A stretch of DNA of 64,000 nt from Anniella stebbinsi (lineage: Eukaryota > Chordata > Lepidosauria > Squamata > Anniellidae). This document shows positions 46,920-57,649 of the stretch, piece by piece (within the stretch, counting starts at the first letter, position 1; the number at the start of each line of letters is the position of its first letter). The stretch spans positions 404,525,154 through 404,589,153 of the forward strand of contig JARDYH010000001.1 of assembly GCA_029215795.1 (NCBI GenBank), read 5' to 3'. The notes under the pieces were generated by a model, which was not told where the DNA came from, did no database searches, and worked only from the letters and a program-made list of their open reading frames with translations. A program made the translations under genes and the position numbers.

Positions 46920-49900
46920 CCATCCCGGATGATCCCAGAGCTGTTGCTTGGAACTGAGGCCACGGAGAGCAAGGCCGCCCACTATGGTGGGAGTGTGGCC
47001 GCTCCAGACCTTCCGCTGCGAGCTGCTCCTTTGTCCCCTGAGCCGTTTCTTTCGTGCTTCGGCAGCCAAATCAAATAGCCGTTCGTCACCGCCTGTTGCC
47101 TCCTGTGATTACTTTCACTTTGATTCCCATCACAGGATGATTACAGCTGTCACCTGGCATTCGGAGGAAGGAGCTTGGTGTTTAACCTTTCATTGTCTCC
47201 TCTCAGCCATCAATAGGCCCGCTGAGAATAGCACAGTCCCGGCCTCGCTGCCAGGGCAACCCGGGGGTTGGGACGGCAAGACCGGAAGGGGACCCCATGC
47301 CTCATCTGTGTGTCAGCAGGCGTTGGCAAATTTGGTTGGTGCACATGCCTGTGTGAGGAAGGGGAGAGGGCGGCTTGGGCCCCCGTTGGCCTCACATCAC
47401 AGGAGCAACGGCGATAGCTGCTCCTTCCCTGCCGCTCCTCTTTCTCTTTCTAATGAGACAGCCATGTCGCTCCTCCTGCTGCCTTTTCCCGGCGGAGTTC
47501 CACCCATGCCTGCTGGCTTCTTGGTTCTCTTGCCTTGCTTGTGAGTAGGCCCTTAGTCCAGAGCAGGAGTAGGCAACGTGGTGCCCTCAGACACCAATGC
47601 GCCCCTGGACACTTTACTTGGCCCCCTCATCGTGCCCTACCCCAGTTGCTGTTTCAACTTGTTTTCTTCCTGGCAGCAAGGACAGTTTCTGTGAAGACAG
47701 TTTCTGTTGGTGCTCAAAACAAGAGATTCAAAGGGGTCGCTTCGCCTTTGGGGCCTCAGACGTGGCCGTTGTCTTGTTCCCAGGAGGGATGTTGGAGGAA
47801 TCCATCTGGGGGCTGAAGTTCGCTGAGCTTTCAGCTGCTTGGCCCCCTTGCACTCCGGCGTCCTTTCCCGCAACGCCATCTCTATCGAGCGGTGCAAATC
47901 CTTTCCCCCTTAAATCGCCATTTTCACAAATTGTGGCTTCCGTTTGCACAAATGAAGCAAGTTATGGTTGAAATGTGCATAAATGGTGACTGCATTTTGC
48001 ATAAATGATAATTTAAGAAAAAAATAAACCTGAGGAAGTTCCCAGATTTCAGGGGGAAAAGCCCATGGCTTGGCTTGCAAATGCCAACTGAGCCAGGGGC
48101 CTCTGGGGAAATCTGAGGAGCCCCCAAAGGGCTGGATTTCCCCCCAAAGGCCACCCCTCATTCTCTGCCTTTGGGGCAGGTTCCTTGTCCTTTGCCTGGC
48201 CCTCCGTGGCGGCTATACTGTGGGGGTGCCCAGGACAGCTTATCCAGTTGCCTGGTGTGCCCATGTCCCAGGGAAGTTGCCCGCACCTGGCCCAGAGATC
48301 CCTCTCCGGCTCAAGGGCCCCGGACACATTTTCCCCTGTGGCTACCCGTTTCGTCTTCCACCCTGTTTCCATCTGCTGTCCTGGCAGGCCAACTTGAAGG
48401 CTTTCGTTGGCATGTGAGAACCTGCCCAGGTAGTAGCAGTGCGACAGAAACATTGCCTTATGTCTTCCTGCATTACGATTTCATTTTATTCCCCCTGAGC
48501 TTTGCTTATCTTCATATTTCTATAGTTACGGCAGATGCTAAATCATGATAACTGGAAACACAGCCAAGTTCCTTGCTACAGCTCTTAGAACAAGGTCACT
48601 GGTACAAAGTGAGGTTGAGTCATCTTGAGCCTGATCTTGTTACATTTAATGTCGTATTGACGGAACATTTTAATTGTGGCTCCGTTTTTGGTGCCTGAAC
48701 TTTTTATGGCCTGTGGATGGGAAAGAAAGAGCTCCTGCGCTGTATTTGGGGGTTGCCCCCCTGGATTAGGGCGAGTACTAACAGATTGCCAAAAGAGAAA
48801 ACAGTCATCATGGAAAAAGAGGACACTGATTTGCAAAACATTTGCATATGTAAATCCATATTTATAAATGCAAATTCAAAAATAATAATTATAATTTAAA
48901 AAGAAATACAATACATCTCACCATAGTGGGGAAGAGTATCACCAGATGCCCTGTGTGTTGGGATGTACAAATTTTGTTATATTTGCTCCATCGCTGTTTC
49001 ATGGATTGTCAGGCATCTTTCATTCCGTCATTCACTCATTGACTGATTCGGGTTTGTTCATTTTCCCCTTCAGAAAAGTCTACAAAAATGTCAGCCACAG
49101 TTTATGGATCTTTTAGTGCATGTAGCAGTTTGCTTATTTTACTTAGCCCAGTATACAATCAATGAGCAGAGAGCACACAAAAGAGAAGAGGGGGGGGGGG
49201 AGATTGCTACACAACAGCGGTCCTGACAGGGCTTTGAATGGATTGGAGACCCTGAGATGGGAGCACTCCGTCATTCTATACTCTCAAGGGCTCAGAAAAT
49301 AGCGAATGGGAGAAACAGGAGGAGGAGGAGGATCGGGGTCAAGGCCAGGGGTTGACTGGTGGCCCCCTGGTGAGTCAGGGCCCTTTGTAGATGGCCTTGT
49401 CTTTGCGTCTCCGTCACTGGTTCAGGACAAATTCAGACAACCAAATTGCAACAGTGTGTGGATGTAGATCTAGAATGGTTAATGTACCTGATGAAGTGGC
49501 TGCATGTCTTTTTCAACACATCATATCACCTTGAAAACCTTAATCCATCTTTAGCGCACCATCACTAGATGACTTTGGACAAGTTTGCAACAGAGGCCTT
49601 CTTCCACCCTTTCCTCAGCCCCCTCTGTTGTTCACCTGTGTCTGTTTTGAGGTTGTAAGTCCCTTGGGGCAGGGACCTGCCAAATTTTGAAAAGCACCAT
49701 GTGCATAGATGATAGTGATGGTGATGGTGATGGTGGAGATAATATAGTTATAGGCTGGGGTTGTGGTAAAGGAATTACAAGGCTACTTCACCAGTTCTCA
49801 AGCTGCACTCGGAGCCAGACGCTCACCAAGATTTGGTTGTGTGAATTATGTCTCCCTTAGGAGAAAAATTAGCAAGTCCTCTGTCAGTAGCCTCCACCTA

Positions 49901-50300
49901 AAATGAGCCTTGCTCCAAAGGTCTGTGCAGTGAATACATTATCTCCTGATGTCTCGTGGTTAATTCACTTTTGCCTTTCCATTTATTATTATTATTTCAT
50001 CTCTTTCTCGCTTGTGGTGGTTTTTCTAGATGGACATGATGGGCTTTGCCAAGTCAAGTTGTCTTTTACAGATTCAGGAATTTCCTGACGATTGAGCATG
50101 TTTTAATTATGACTTTTTTCTGGATGTTGGTGCAAATATATTCTGGTAGGCCCAATTTCTGGAGGTTTTCAGTATAGTTTTTTTGATGTGATGCTGGTGA
50201 CGGATGTGACTAATGGGATAATTGTGACCTTTTCCTGTTGCCACAGTTCTTTGACTTCCATGGCCAGTGGTGTATATTTGTCTCTCTGTTCTTAGTATTA
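46920..50300. other. CCDC33 intron 3, no recognised gene
   Basis: Contains a TGG/GAT-rich short repeat at 49708-49738 and a repeat-like stretch at 48960-49110 related to the reverse of the repeats at 28775 and 30978 (ggattgtcaggcatctttca). The stretch 47075-47230 looks non-repetitive. No exon seen. Confidence 0.4.
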
Positions 50301-50310
50301 GTGTTATTAA

Positions 50311-50355
50311 CATTTGTATACTGTCCCACAGCCGAAGCTCTCTGGGTGGTTTTAC
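50311..50355 (-). mobile_element. L2 3' tail remnant
   Basis: tgtatactgtcccacagccg and aagctctctgggtggtttta, the reverse-strand form of the L2 end. Confidence 0.65.
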
Positions 50356-50779
50356 CCCCACTTCCCCCCCACACAAATAAACCTCTTCCTCCTCCCCCTC
50401 CTCCCCCAACACACCTCTCTATATTTCCATTTCACATTGTTTCTTTTGTTTTCTTATCTTTTGATGATTCATCTTTTCCTTGTTTTTCCTTCCAACACAA
50501 AAATGATTTTGACCACATCTTTATTACTAACAGCCTTTGCAACAACAATGGCTAAGAGGCCTGGCTCGGCTTCCTGGAAGCTGATGGCCTCATTCCCCGG
50601 GTGACTCACTGGAGCTCTGAGCGAGCTCCTCCGTTCTGGAAGGATTGCGCCCTTTGGGAGTCTGCAAAGCAAGGAGCTGACTTTGGAAGGAAAAGGTGCC
50701 TTGGGCAGAGGCGCCACCATCATAGAAGGCAACATTTCTGTCCAATGTGTTGAGCTTATGTTTGCGGTAGGGTGGTCGA

Positions 50780-50878
50780 GAACCTTGGATGACCCCTTTT
50801 GATTTCTGGCTGGTTCTGATTGAAACCCAGAGTGGATTCACAGCTCCACTGACATTGGAGCCAGCAGCTTCTACTGGA
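50780..50878. repeat. Single arm of the ttcagtcag palindromic family
   Basis: aaccttggatgacccctttt, ttctgattgaaacccagagt, and tggagccagcagcttctact match the arms at 39770-39852 and 41045-41136. Confidence 0.8.
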
Positions 50879-50899
50879 CTAGATGGTTTACATGCCTCC

Positions 50900-53579
50900 A
50901 TCTTTATGGTTCTATAACTCCGTCCCTCCTTCCGGCCCTCTGTCTGTCCCTCCAGGAAACACGCATTGGTTGAATTTGGCCCTTTAAATGCCGTGCTGGC
51001 ATCAAGAGATGCTCCGCCTGTGGTGTTGACAGCAGCACCCACAGTGTTAAAAACAGTTGTTCGCAGGAAGGAGCGAAGGTGTTAAATTAGGTTCTCCAGA
51101 ATTCACAGTTTAAAAGCCCTTCTGCTTTCTCACTTCCTGGCAAACTTCTCACAAGGCTGTGCCTGTCTGCTTGAATATCTAGGTATAGATATAGATATAG
51201 GGGGAAGTGTGTGTGTGTGTGTGGGGGGGGGGAAGTGGAGGTGGGATGTCTGCTTTTTATTTGGCTTGATGCACAGTTTCCTGGCTGGCCTGTGCTCCCT
51301 CCCTCCCCCCCCCCCCCACATGACTGCCACCCTCAATTGGGCCAAGGCCAGAGGAGGGAGGATGCCTTGGCCTCATTACGGAGCTTTGGATCTGAAGTCA
51401 CCCTGGAAACGTACCCACGTGGGTGGAAAGAGGCCTTTGGGGAGGGGGGAGGGGGGTCCAGGTACAGCCCAGCCCAGCATGGAACAAAGCAGAATGATTC
51501 TCCACAGACTTCACTCCAGTGTGGGTCTCGGTTGAATCAGAAGATCCCAGTGTGTGTGTGTGTGGGGGGGAGGTCAGTGCTCCGCTTATGGCTGGTGGGG
51601 GGGAAGGACCCAGGCATCCAGAGGTGGTGCCGCAAGTGAGCCACTTCGTGGATGGCATGGATCCTCTCAGTCACCGCTGCAGGATTTCTTTAGGAGCAAT
51701 TGTTATGTACAGTGGAAGCAGTTCCCCTGGCTAGGCTGATTTCCCCAAGCCAAGAAGACCTTCTGCTGGGGAAGGGAAGCAGAGGGCCCACGTGGCCACA
51801 GGCATGCGCCCCACAGGGATTGCCAGGTGCCTGTCATTCCATCGCCCACTCATTGACAGAACTGGGCTATTCTTAGGGATGTGCAAGCATTTCACTCCAC
51901 TTGTGCAAAATATGCATTTGGGTGAATACAGGTGTGCGCATGAATGCAAAGTTGTGCGATCATACAACCTCTGGTGCCAAGTCCCTTCAATATCCATCGC
52001 CTCTCTCCATTGCTGTATCACCTGCTGACTGGTTCGCCTTGGGGTTGCGTTCCAGATCTCCCTGGTTTGTTGCAGCTGACTTGTCGTGAGAGTGGTTTGC
52101 GCTGTGTTGCAGCCTGTGGGTTTCGGAAGGAGTACGGGCCTCCCCGAATACCTTCACCTAATCAGGGGCGAGGAAGCCATGACCTCCCAGGTGTTGCTGG
52201 GCTCCAGTGGGCAAGACCTTCTGGAATAGGCGGGGCTCATGGAAGCATTTTCCAGGAGAGCATCTTCTCTCCGGTTTTGGGGACAGAGTTCGGGTCCTTC
52301 CCTCTTGTTGGCTTTGTGTCTTGTTTTGGGACTGCAACTGCCATAACCCCTGACCATTGGCCATGTTGCGGAGCTGATGGGAGTTGGAGTAAGTTGTGGC
52401 TAACTCTTCTTTCTGGGTTTCCAACCCTCCCCCCCCCACCTTATCATTTACGTCCTTTCATTCCCTGTATCCACGGAGATGTGTAGCAGCCTCCCCCTGC
52501 CCTCGAAGTGTGGATGGCTGGTCGGTCATGTGGCTGAACACCCGCGGGTGCCCCAAAGGCCTGCTAGCTCTTTGAATTAAAGGAGGACCACTTTGCAAGG
52601 CTCTTGGGAACAGGGCTTGTCGATGAGCCAGATGAGGCGCTAATGAAAAGATGATTGAAAGGGGCTTCTTCCACCATCCTTCATTTGCAAGTCAAGGAGG
52701 CTGAAAGATTTAACTCTTGCCTCGGCCTTCTGAGGTTGCATTTGCATGGAAGTCCTTCCGTCTCTTGTCATCAAGGCCTTAGCGTAAAGCAAGGTGGATC
52801 AGTCCCTGCTTCCCTTCCCAGGGACGTTGCTGCTACCAGCACTTCCCCTCCCAGCAGAGGCTGTACAGAGGGAAAGGGGGAGGGGGAAAGGGGGCCGGTC
52901 CACCAGTCTTGCGGAAAGATGACTTCATTTCTCCCTCCCCATTCTTTTTTCCTTGTTCATCGAGCCTTTTTAAATTGTAAGCCTGTGGGCAGAGACCCTC
53001 TGGTTTGGCTGAATGCATGGAATTCTGGGATCTTCAGGGATGAGGAGTGGGGCAAAAGACTTTCAATAAAGGAAAGGAAGGAAGGAAGGAAAGTTAATGT
53101 TGCGAAGCAACCTCTGAGCGTAAGAGTTGGACTGGGAAGGTAAGGAATAGCCAGGAAGGCAAGAAGGATCTCAGGCTCCCGGGGACCTACCAAGCTGGAC
53201 CTATGCCTGCTATACGATGAGCAGAAGGAGATGGCAGACCTCTGAGCAGGGAGAGTGGACTCCACCATTTTGGACTGCAGGGCTACACAACACGTTTTTG
53301 AAGGCTAGGCTAGCGAGGGAAAGAAAAAGGAAAAACACCTCCTGGGCACATATACTCAGTGCTTAGTTCTAGTTTCTAATTGCAGGGAGGTGTTTTAAAA
53401 ACAACAACAACAACAGCAACAACAGAGCGTTTAAGTTCATTAACCAAGGAAAGGGAGTCAACATGAGGAGTGGAGGGATCTATGCAATTGCTTTGGCACC
53501 TTTGCTGCCCCTCCTTGCTGCAGGCGTGGAGCCATCTGCCATCTGCTGCCTTTACATTTTGGATGTTTCCCCCTGGCAG
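50900..53579. other. CCDC33 intron 3, last part
   Basis: Holds GT/G-rich tracts (51210-51233, 51551-51569), a C tract at 51304-51318, a degenerate palindromic element at about 52320-52400 and a GGAA repeat near 53083-53096. No further exon is recognised before 53580. Confidence 0.45.
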
Positions 53580-53743
53580 GTGAAGGAAGATCCTGCTGAA
53601 CACGATCAGCCTGCACTGACGTCTCCAGCCAACGACTGGCACCTGGCAACTCCTGGCAAGGAATCCATCAGCGTCACGTTGCACGGCGCCAGCAACCTGC
53701 CTTCTGTCCGGAAAGGCCAAGTGCCGCATCCCTACGTCGTTGT
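53580..53743 (+). CDS. CCDC33: CCDC33 fourth recognised coding exon (start of C2 domain)
   Basis: The acceptor is cccctggcag before 53580 and the donor is GTTGT/gtgagt. In phase 0 it reads through VKEDPAEHDQP to GKESISVTLHGASNLPSVRK then HPYVVV. The I-VTLHGA-NLP---K---PYVVV pattern is the first two beta strands of the C2 domain known in CCDC33. The exon is 164 bp and leaves two bases, GT, so a G, A, C or T completes a final Val. It lies about 29 kb after the previous exon. Calcium-binding ability cannot be judged because the loops are encoded further downstream. Confidence 0.88.
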
Positions 53744-54056
53744 GTGAGTCTCTTCCTGAGCCTCTTTATCGAGACGTTTCCCCAAGTGCAAGGACATGAT
53801 GGCAGCATCCCTGGGGACAGGGGGGAGGGGACCACATTGTCGTAAGTCTCGCGGTGGGAGGCAGAGGGTCCCTCTCTTGGCAAAGCTCATGCTTGCGATG
53901 GCATTTAGGGCTTCAAGCGTTTGGGGGGCATGCTTGGATGTTTTGTGAGCAAAAATGAAATTCTCATACATGCCGTAGCCCAAGGTTTGCCAAAGTAAAA
54001 ACAACAACCCCAAAGCAGCAGGAAATCCTACAAATCCCACAGTGTGGCCCACACAT

Positions 54057-54219
54057 GGGCCAGATCTACACCAAGCAGGATATAGCGGTATATAGTCTGT
54101 GGCAATGGGCCCCAACAGTTGTCAGTGTACTTCAAGACCGCTATAAAGCAGCAGTGTGGCTCCTGCCTTTTATATACCAGTTTCATACCACTATATCCTG
54201 CTTGGTTTAGATCTGGCCC
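54057..54219. mobile_element. Miniature inverted-repeat element (agatctacac family)
   Basis: Left arm gggccagatctacaccaagc then aggatatag. The right arm ctatatcctgcttggtttag then atctggccc is inverse with one mismatch in 29. Just downstream of CCDC33 exon 4. Confidence 0.92.
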
Positions 54220-54381
54220 ATGCTCAGCCGCTACAGGATGGTGGCTGATTGCTCTAGGGGAGGAGCAGAACGGAAAACTGGGTGGGAGGGGGCATGAAAT
54301 GGAGCATCATAGAAGGGGGGGTCATGGTTAACTGACTGGCACATGGATTGGAAGCGTTCCGTAATGCAACATTTTGTAAAG

Positions 54382-54597
54382 GGTGGACGATGGTAGCTCT
54401 GATTTGAAGGGGGGGGGGGCTGTAAATCCGTCCTGGGTTTCGGACAGAATCAGCCAGGATCTTAAATGAGCTCTCAAAACTGCTAAACCCTCTCCCCAAA
54501 ATGGGTCCAGCACCTTGGATAGCTCCTGTAGAGATCTAGCTGAAACCCATAATAGATTTACAGCCTCACAGAACTCTGAGTCACCAGCCTCCACTGG
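54382..54597. mobile_element. Palindromic element (ttcagtcag family), both arms
   Basis: Left arm has ggctgtaaatccgtcctggg and tttcggacagaatcagcc. The right arm has agatctagctgaaaccca and aatagatttacagcc, the inverse. The centre is about 54470-54520. Confirms the two-armed structure of the family. Confidence 0.85.
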
Positions 54598-54599
54598 TT

Positions 54600-55770
54600 G
54601 TAAATAATAACATTTATTGGGAAATAAATGATGGAACAGAGGAAAACAGAGGGAGTTGTGATGCACGAAGCCCACTCATGCTACACTCTGAATCCAGACT
54701 CCAGTCTGGACTCACCTGGGGAGTGATGACGTTATCAGCTACAGGTTAGGAGTTTACCACAGGCTATGAACTCTTCCGTTTTTGGCCATTTCTTTCCAAG
54801 GCGAGAGGAAGCATAATATCTCAATGAACGCGGAGGACAGGGCAATGCTTTTGGTGTCTTAAATCTTTCACCGAATAAATAAATACAACTGTGCCTTGAT
54901 GCCTCGGATTCTCCTGCCTTGTGTATCATGGATGCATCATGGGACTTAATTAAAGCCCAACAACTTTGGTATGGCTGATTAATTGAAAGGGCATTGCTGA
55001 GTTGTTTTACAATCAGGCAGGCCGCCAGCCTGCATTCTGAGCAGCTTTTAAAAGGAGCTGGGTGTGCGGGACACAGAAATGCTCTCCAGAGCACCAAGAG
55101 AAGCCGGTTTGCACAGCGTCTCTGCAAACAAGGCCTGATGTTCTTTCTGCCTCCTCAGATTCAGTGTTGATTTGGTGTCCCCAAATCCCAGAACTCTGAG
55201 CTGGTAGGCAGGGCTGTGCCTGTTCTGTAATTTCAACATCACACCGCACCAGCATGGAATGCTGCATTTGGCGGAGAGATTCTGTTTTCACAATCTGGAT
55301 CTTAAAACTGCAAAGAGAAACATTAAAGAAGGGATGAGAATTTAAGTTATTTTAGATATTTATAGGCTTACTTTGAGGGCCAGATCCCCATGAGGTGGCT
55401 TTGAACATATACTGTCACAATATATAATCAGTAATCCATTGAAAACCATAAAACACTCGAATAACCATGAAATAAACATTAGCAGTAACGCTAATCGCAA
55501 TCAATGGTCAGAAAGAAAGAACAATACAGTTCGATCTATACGGCGACCCAATGAAACCCATCTTCATGAGCAAGCAAACGAATGATTTTGGGGGACTCCA
55601 AAGAGCCCAATGACAGCTCAGCATGTTCAGGGACCACAGAATGCTAAAAGACTGTTGGGGGCGGGCGATGGAGTGGAGTGTGCTGGCAAAGACTGGCTGG
55701 CACTCTGAACAGAGCCATTGTACAGAAAAACCAAGGGTGGGGGGTTGAGGGGGAATGGAGTGGCTAGAAT
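54600..55770. other. CCDC33 intron 4, no recognised gene
   Basis: The stretch 54840-55010 (with cgaataaataaatacaactg and gggacttaattaaagccc) is AT-rich and looks non-repetitive, with homeodomain-type TAATTA words. Could be a conserved element. No coding signal. Confidence 0.4.
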
Positions 55771-55771
55771 T

Positions 55772-56477
55772 AGGAATGTGCATGGACCTCCCGGATCGGA
55801 ACCGGGGTTAGTGTGTCGGATCGGATCAGAGGCTTTCTGGATCAGATCGGACCCGATCCGAAAATCAGAAGTCTGATTTTCGGATCGGACGCCATTTTAG
55901 GTTTTTTCACCATAGGCTTGCATTGGGGGAAAGAAAGCTTTCCCCCAATGCAAGCCTATGAGGAAAACATGGGGGCCGGTGAATGGGGGCTTAACTCCCT
56001 CCTCCCTGTCCCTCCCTCCTCCCTGTCCCTCCCCCCTCACGCTCCGTACCTGCCGGGGCCGTTTGCTGCCATCTGCGGTCACCAGCGGACAGCCCCGGCA
56101 GGTAAGCCCCCTCCCCATTACTCGCACTCTTTACCTGCCGGGCCGTCCGCTTCCGTCTGCTGCTGTCCGCTGGTCCCGTCTACTGAGAAACAGGCTTCAC
56201 GGCCTGCCTCTCAGTAGCGTGCCGGGTGACGTCATCACCCGGCGCGCTACTGAGAAGCAGGCCACGAAGCCTGTTTCTCAGTAGAAAGTACCAGCAGACG
56301 GCCCCGGCAGGTAAGGAGCACGAGTGGGGGGAGAAGGTCTGATCTTCCGATCTCTTCTGATCCAGATCGGATGAGATCGGACTATCCAGATGCAGGGATC
56401 GTAATTGGATACTTTTATCTGATTTCGGCCAGATTGGGTCCGGATCATGGATCAGACCTGATCCGGTGCATACCCCT
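55772..56477. mobile_element. Large fold-back element with nested hairpins
   Basis: About 706 bp bounded by aggaatgtgcatgg and ccggtgcatacccct, which are roughly inverse. Inside are a 14-bp-arm hairpin (55855-55886), a perfect 23-bp-arm hairpin (55911-55960), gccccggcaggta/tacctgccggggc pairs, and a nested hairpin (56180-56284) whose outer 19-bp arms are perfect. GC-rich with several gatcgga words. No transposase or other coding sequence. Looks like a non-autonomous fold-back transposon of a type I cannot name. Confidence 0.8.
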
Positions 56478-57218
56478 AGTTAGAATACAGGTTTCCCGCA
56501 TGTGTTTCTGGATTGTGCGGTGTCATTTCTTCCAGCATCTGTTCACAGCCAGATTAATTTCTTTCCATTATGCAGAAAAAATATGCAACTAATTCCGTAA
56601 GAAAGTTTACAACAATTTGCATAATCTATGTCAGTACATAACATCAGTTGTGTGCATCATTGGACAGGTTCTTCTCCCATTGATTAAAGCATGAGTCTGT
56701 TGTTGTTCAGTGCGCCCTTTTTCATCCATGAATCACATTGCAAACTCAAAGATGTACGAACTTTGGCTGCAGTCTGGAAGGTGCAAGCTGGGTAAACCTT
56801 GACCAAAAATGAACTGAAATGGATTTCTCATACATCCTTAATGGAACAACACAAGAAAAACCTGGCATTTTTCCAAATATAGATCTGTTTGTTACCCATT
56901 TTGGCAGAGGTTTTCTAGCACATATAAATTAGCACCAGTGGGGAGAAGAGAAACATGCCATGTCTGCATATCAGGATTTTTATAGCCAAAGAATGGAAGA
57001 TTTCTCCAGGGCAGGATGAAGCTACCAAACACTGTGTTGGGAAGGTCTATAAAATGGAGCATCATGAGGGGCTTGCAGGCCAGGGCTGTAGTTCCATGAT
57101 TGACAGGTCTTTCTCTCTGCACACGTAAAGCTCACTGTGCGCGCAACCTGCCCAAAGCCTTGAGGTTCTTGTTTGTTTGTTTGCATAATGGAAGTCTGTG
57201 TAACAAACTGAAACGCAG

Positions 57219-57238
57219 GTGTGTGTGTGTGTGTGTGT
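57219..57238. repeat. (GT)n short microsatellite
   Basis: About ten GT units in CCDC33 intron 4. Confidence 0.9.
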
Positions 57239-57529
57239 TTTAAGAGCTATAGGAATATCTGAACACCTGATGTATGTTTTTCTACAAAAATATTATACCG
57301 TGTTTACGCATAGGTGTTTGTAAAGCATTTACAAAAAGGCAAAGAACCAAGCTGTGCCACAGAACCCCAAACGCGCAAAAAATAAATCCAAGCCAGAGTC
57401 AGAGAACAAAAGAAGGAAGAACAAAAGCGCCATTGCCTTTGAGTAGGAACAAAAGAATAAACAATAGTTGGCAAATTAAGCAGTAATTAATCCGGCAGTA
57501 AAAGGCAGTGTTTCAAATTCATTTGGAGC

Positions 57530-57642
57530 AGGGTTGAGGAACCTGTGGCCATCCATATATTGTTGGAGCTCAGTTCCTATCAGCCCCAGCCAGTACCATC
57601 AAGAATCAGGGTGATGGGATTGTAGTGCACCAACATATTTTC
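57530..57642. repeat. Short palindromic element ('ctacaactccca' family)
   Basis: gttgaggaacctgtggccat, ttcctatcagccccagccag, then gggtgatgggattgtagtgc. The right arm is only partly kept. Confidence 0.7.
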
Positions 57643-57649
57643 CTCATCC

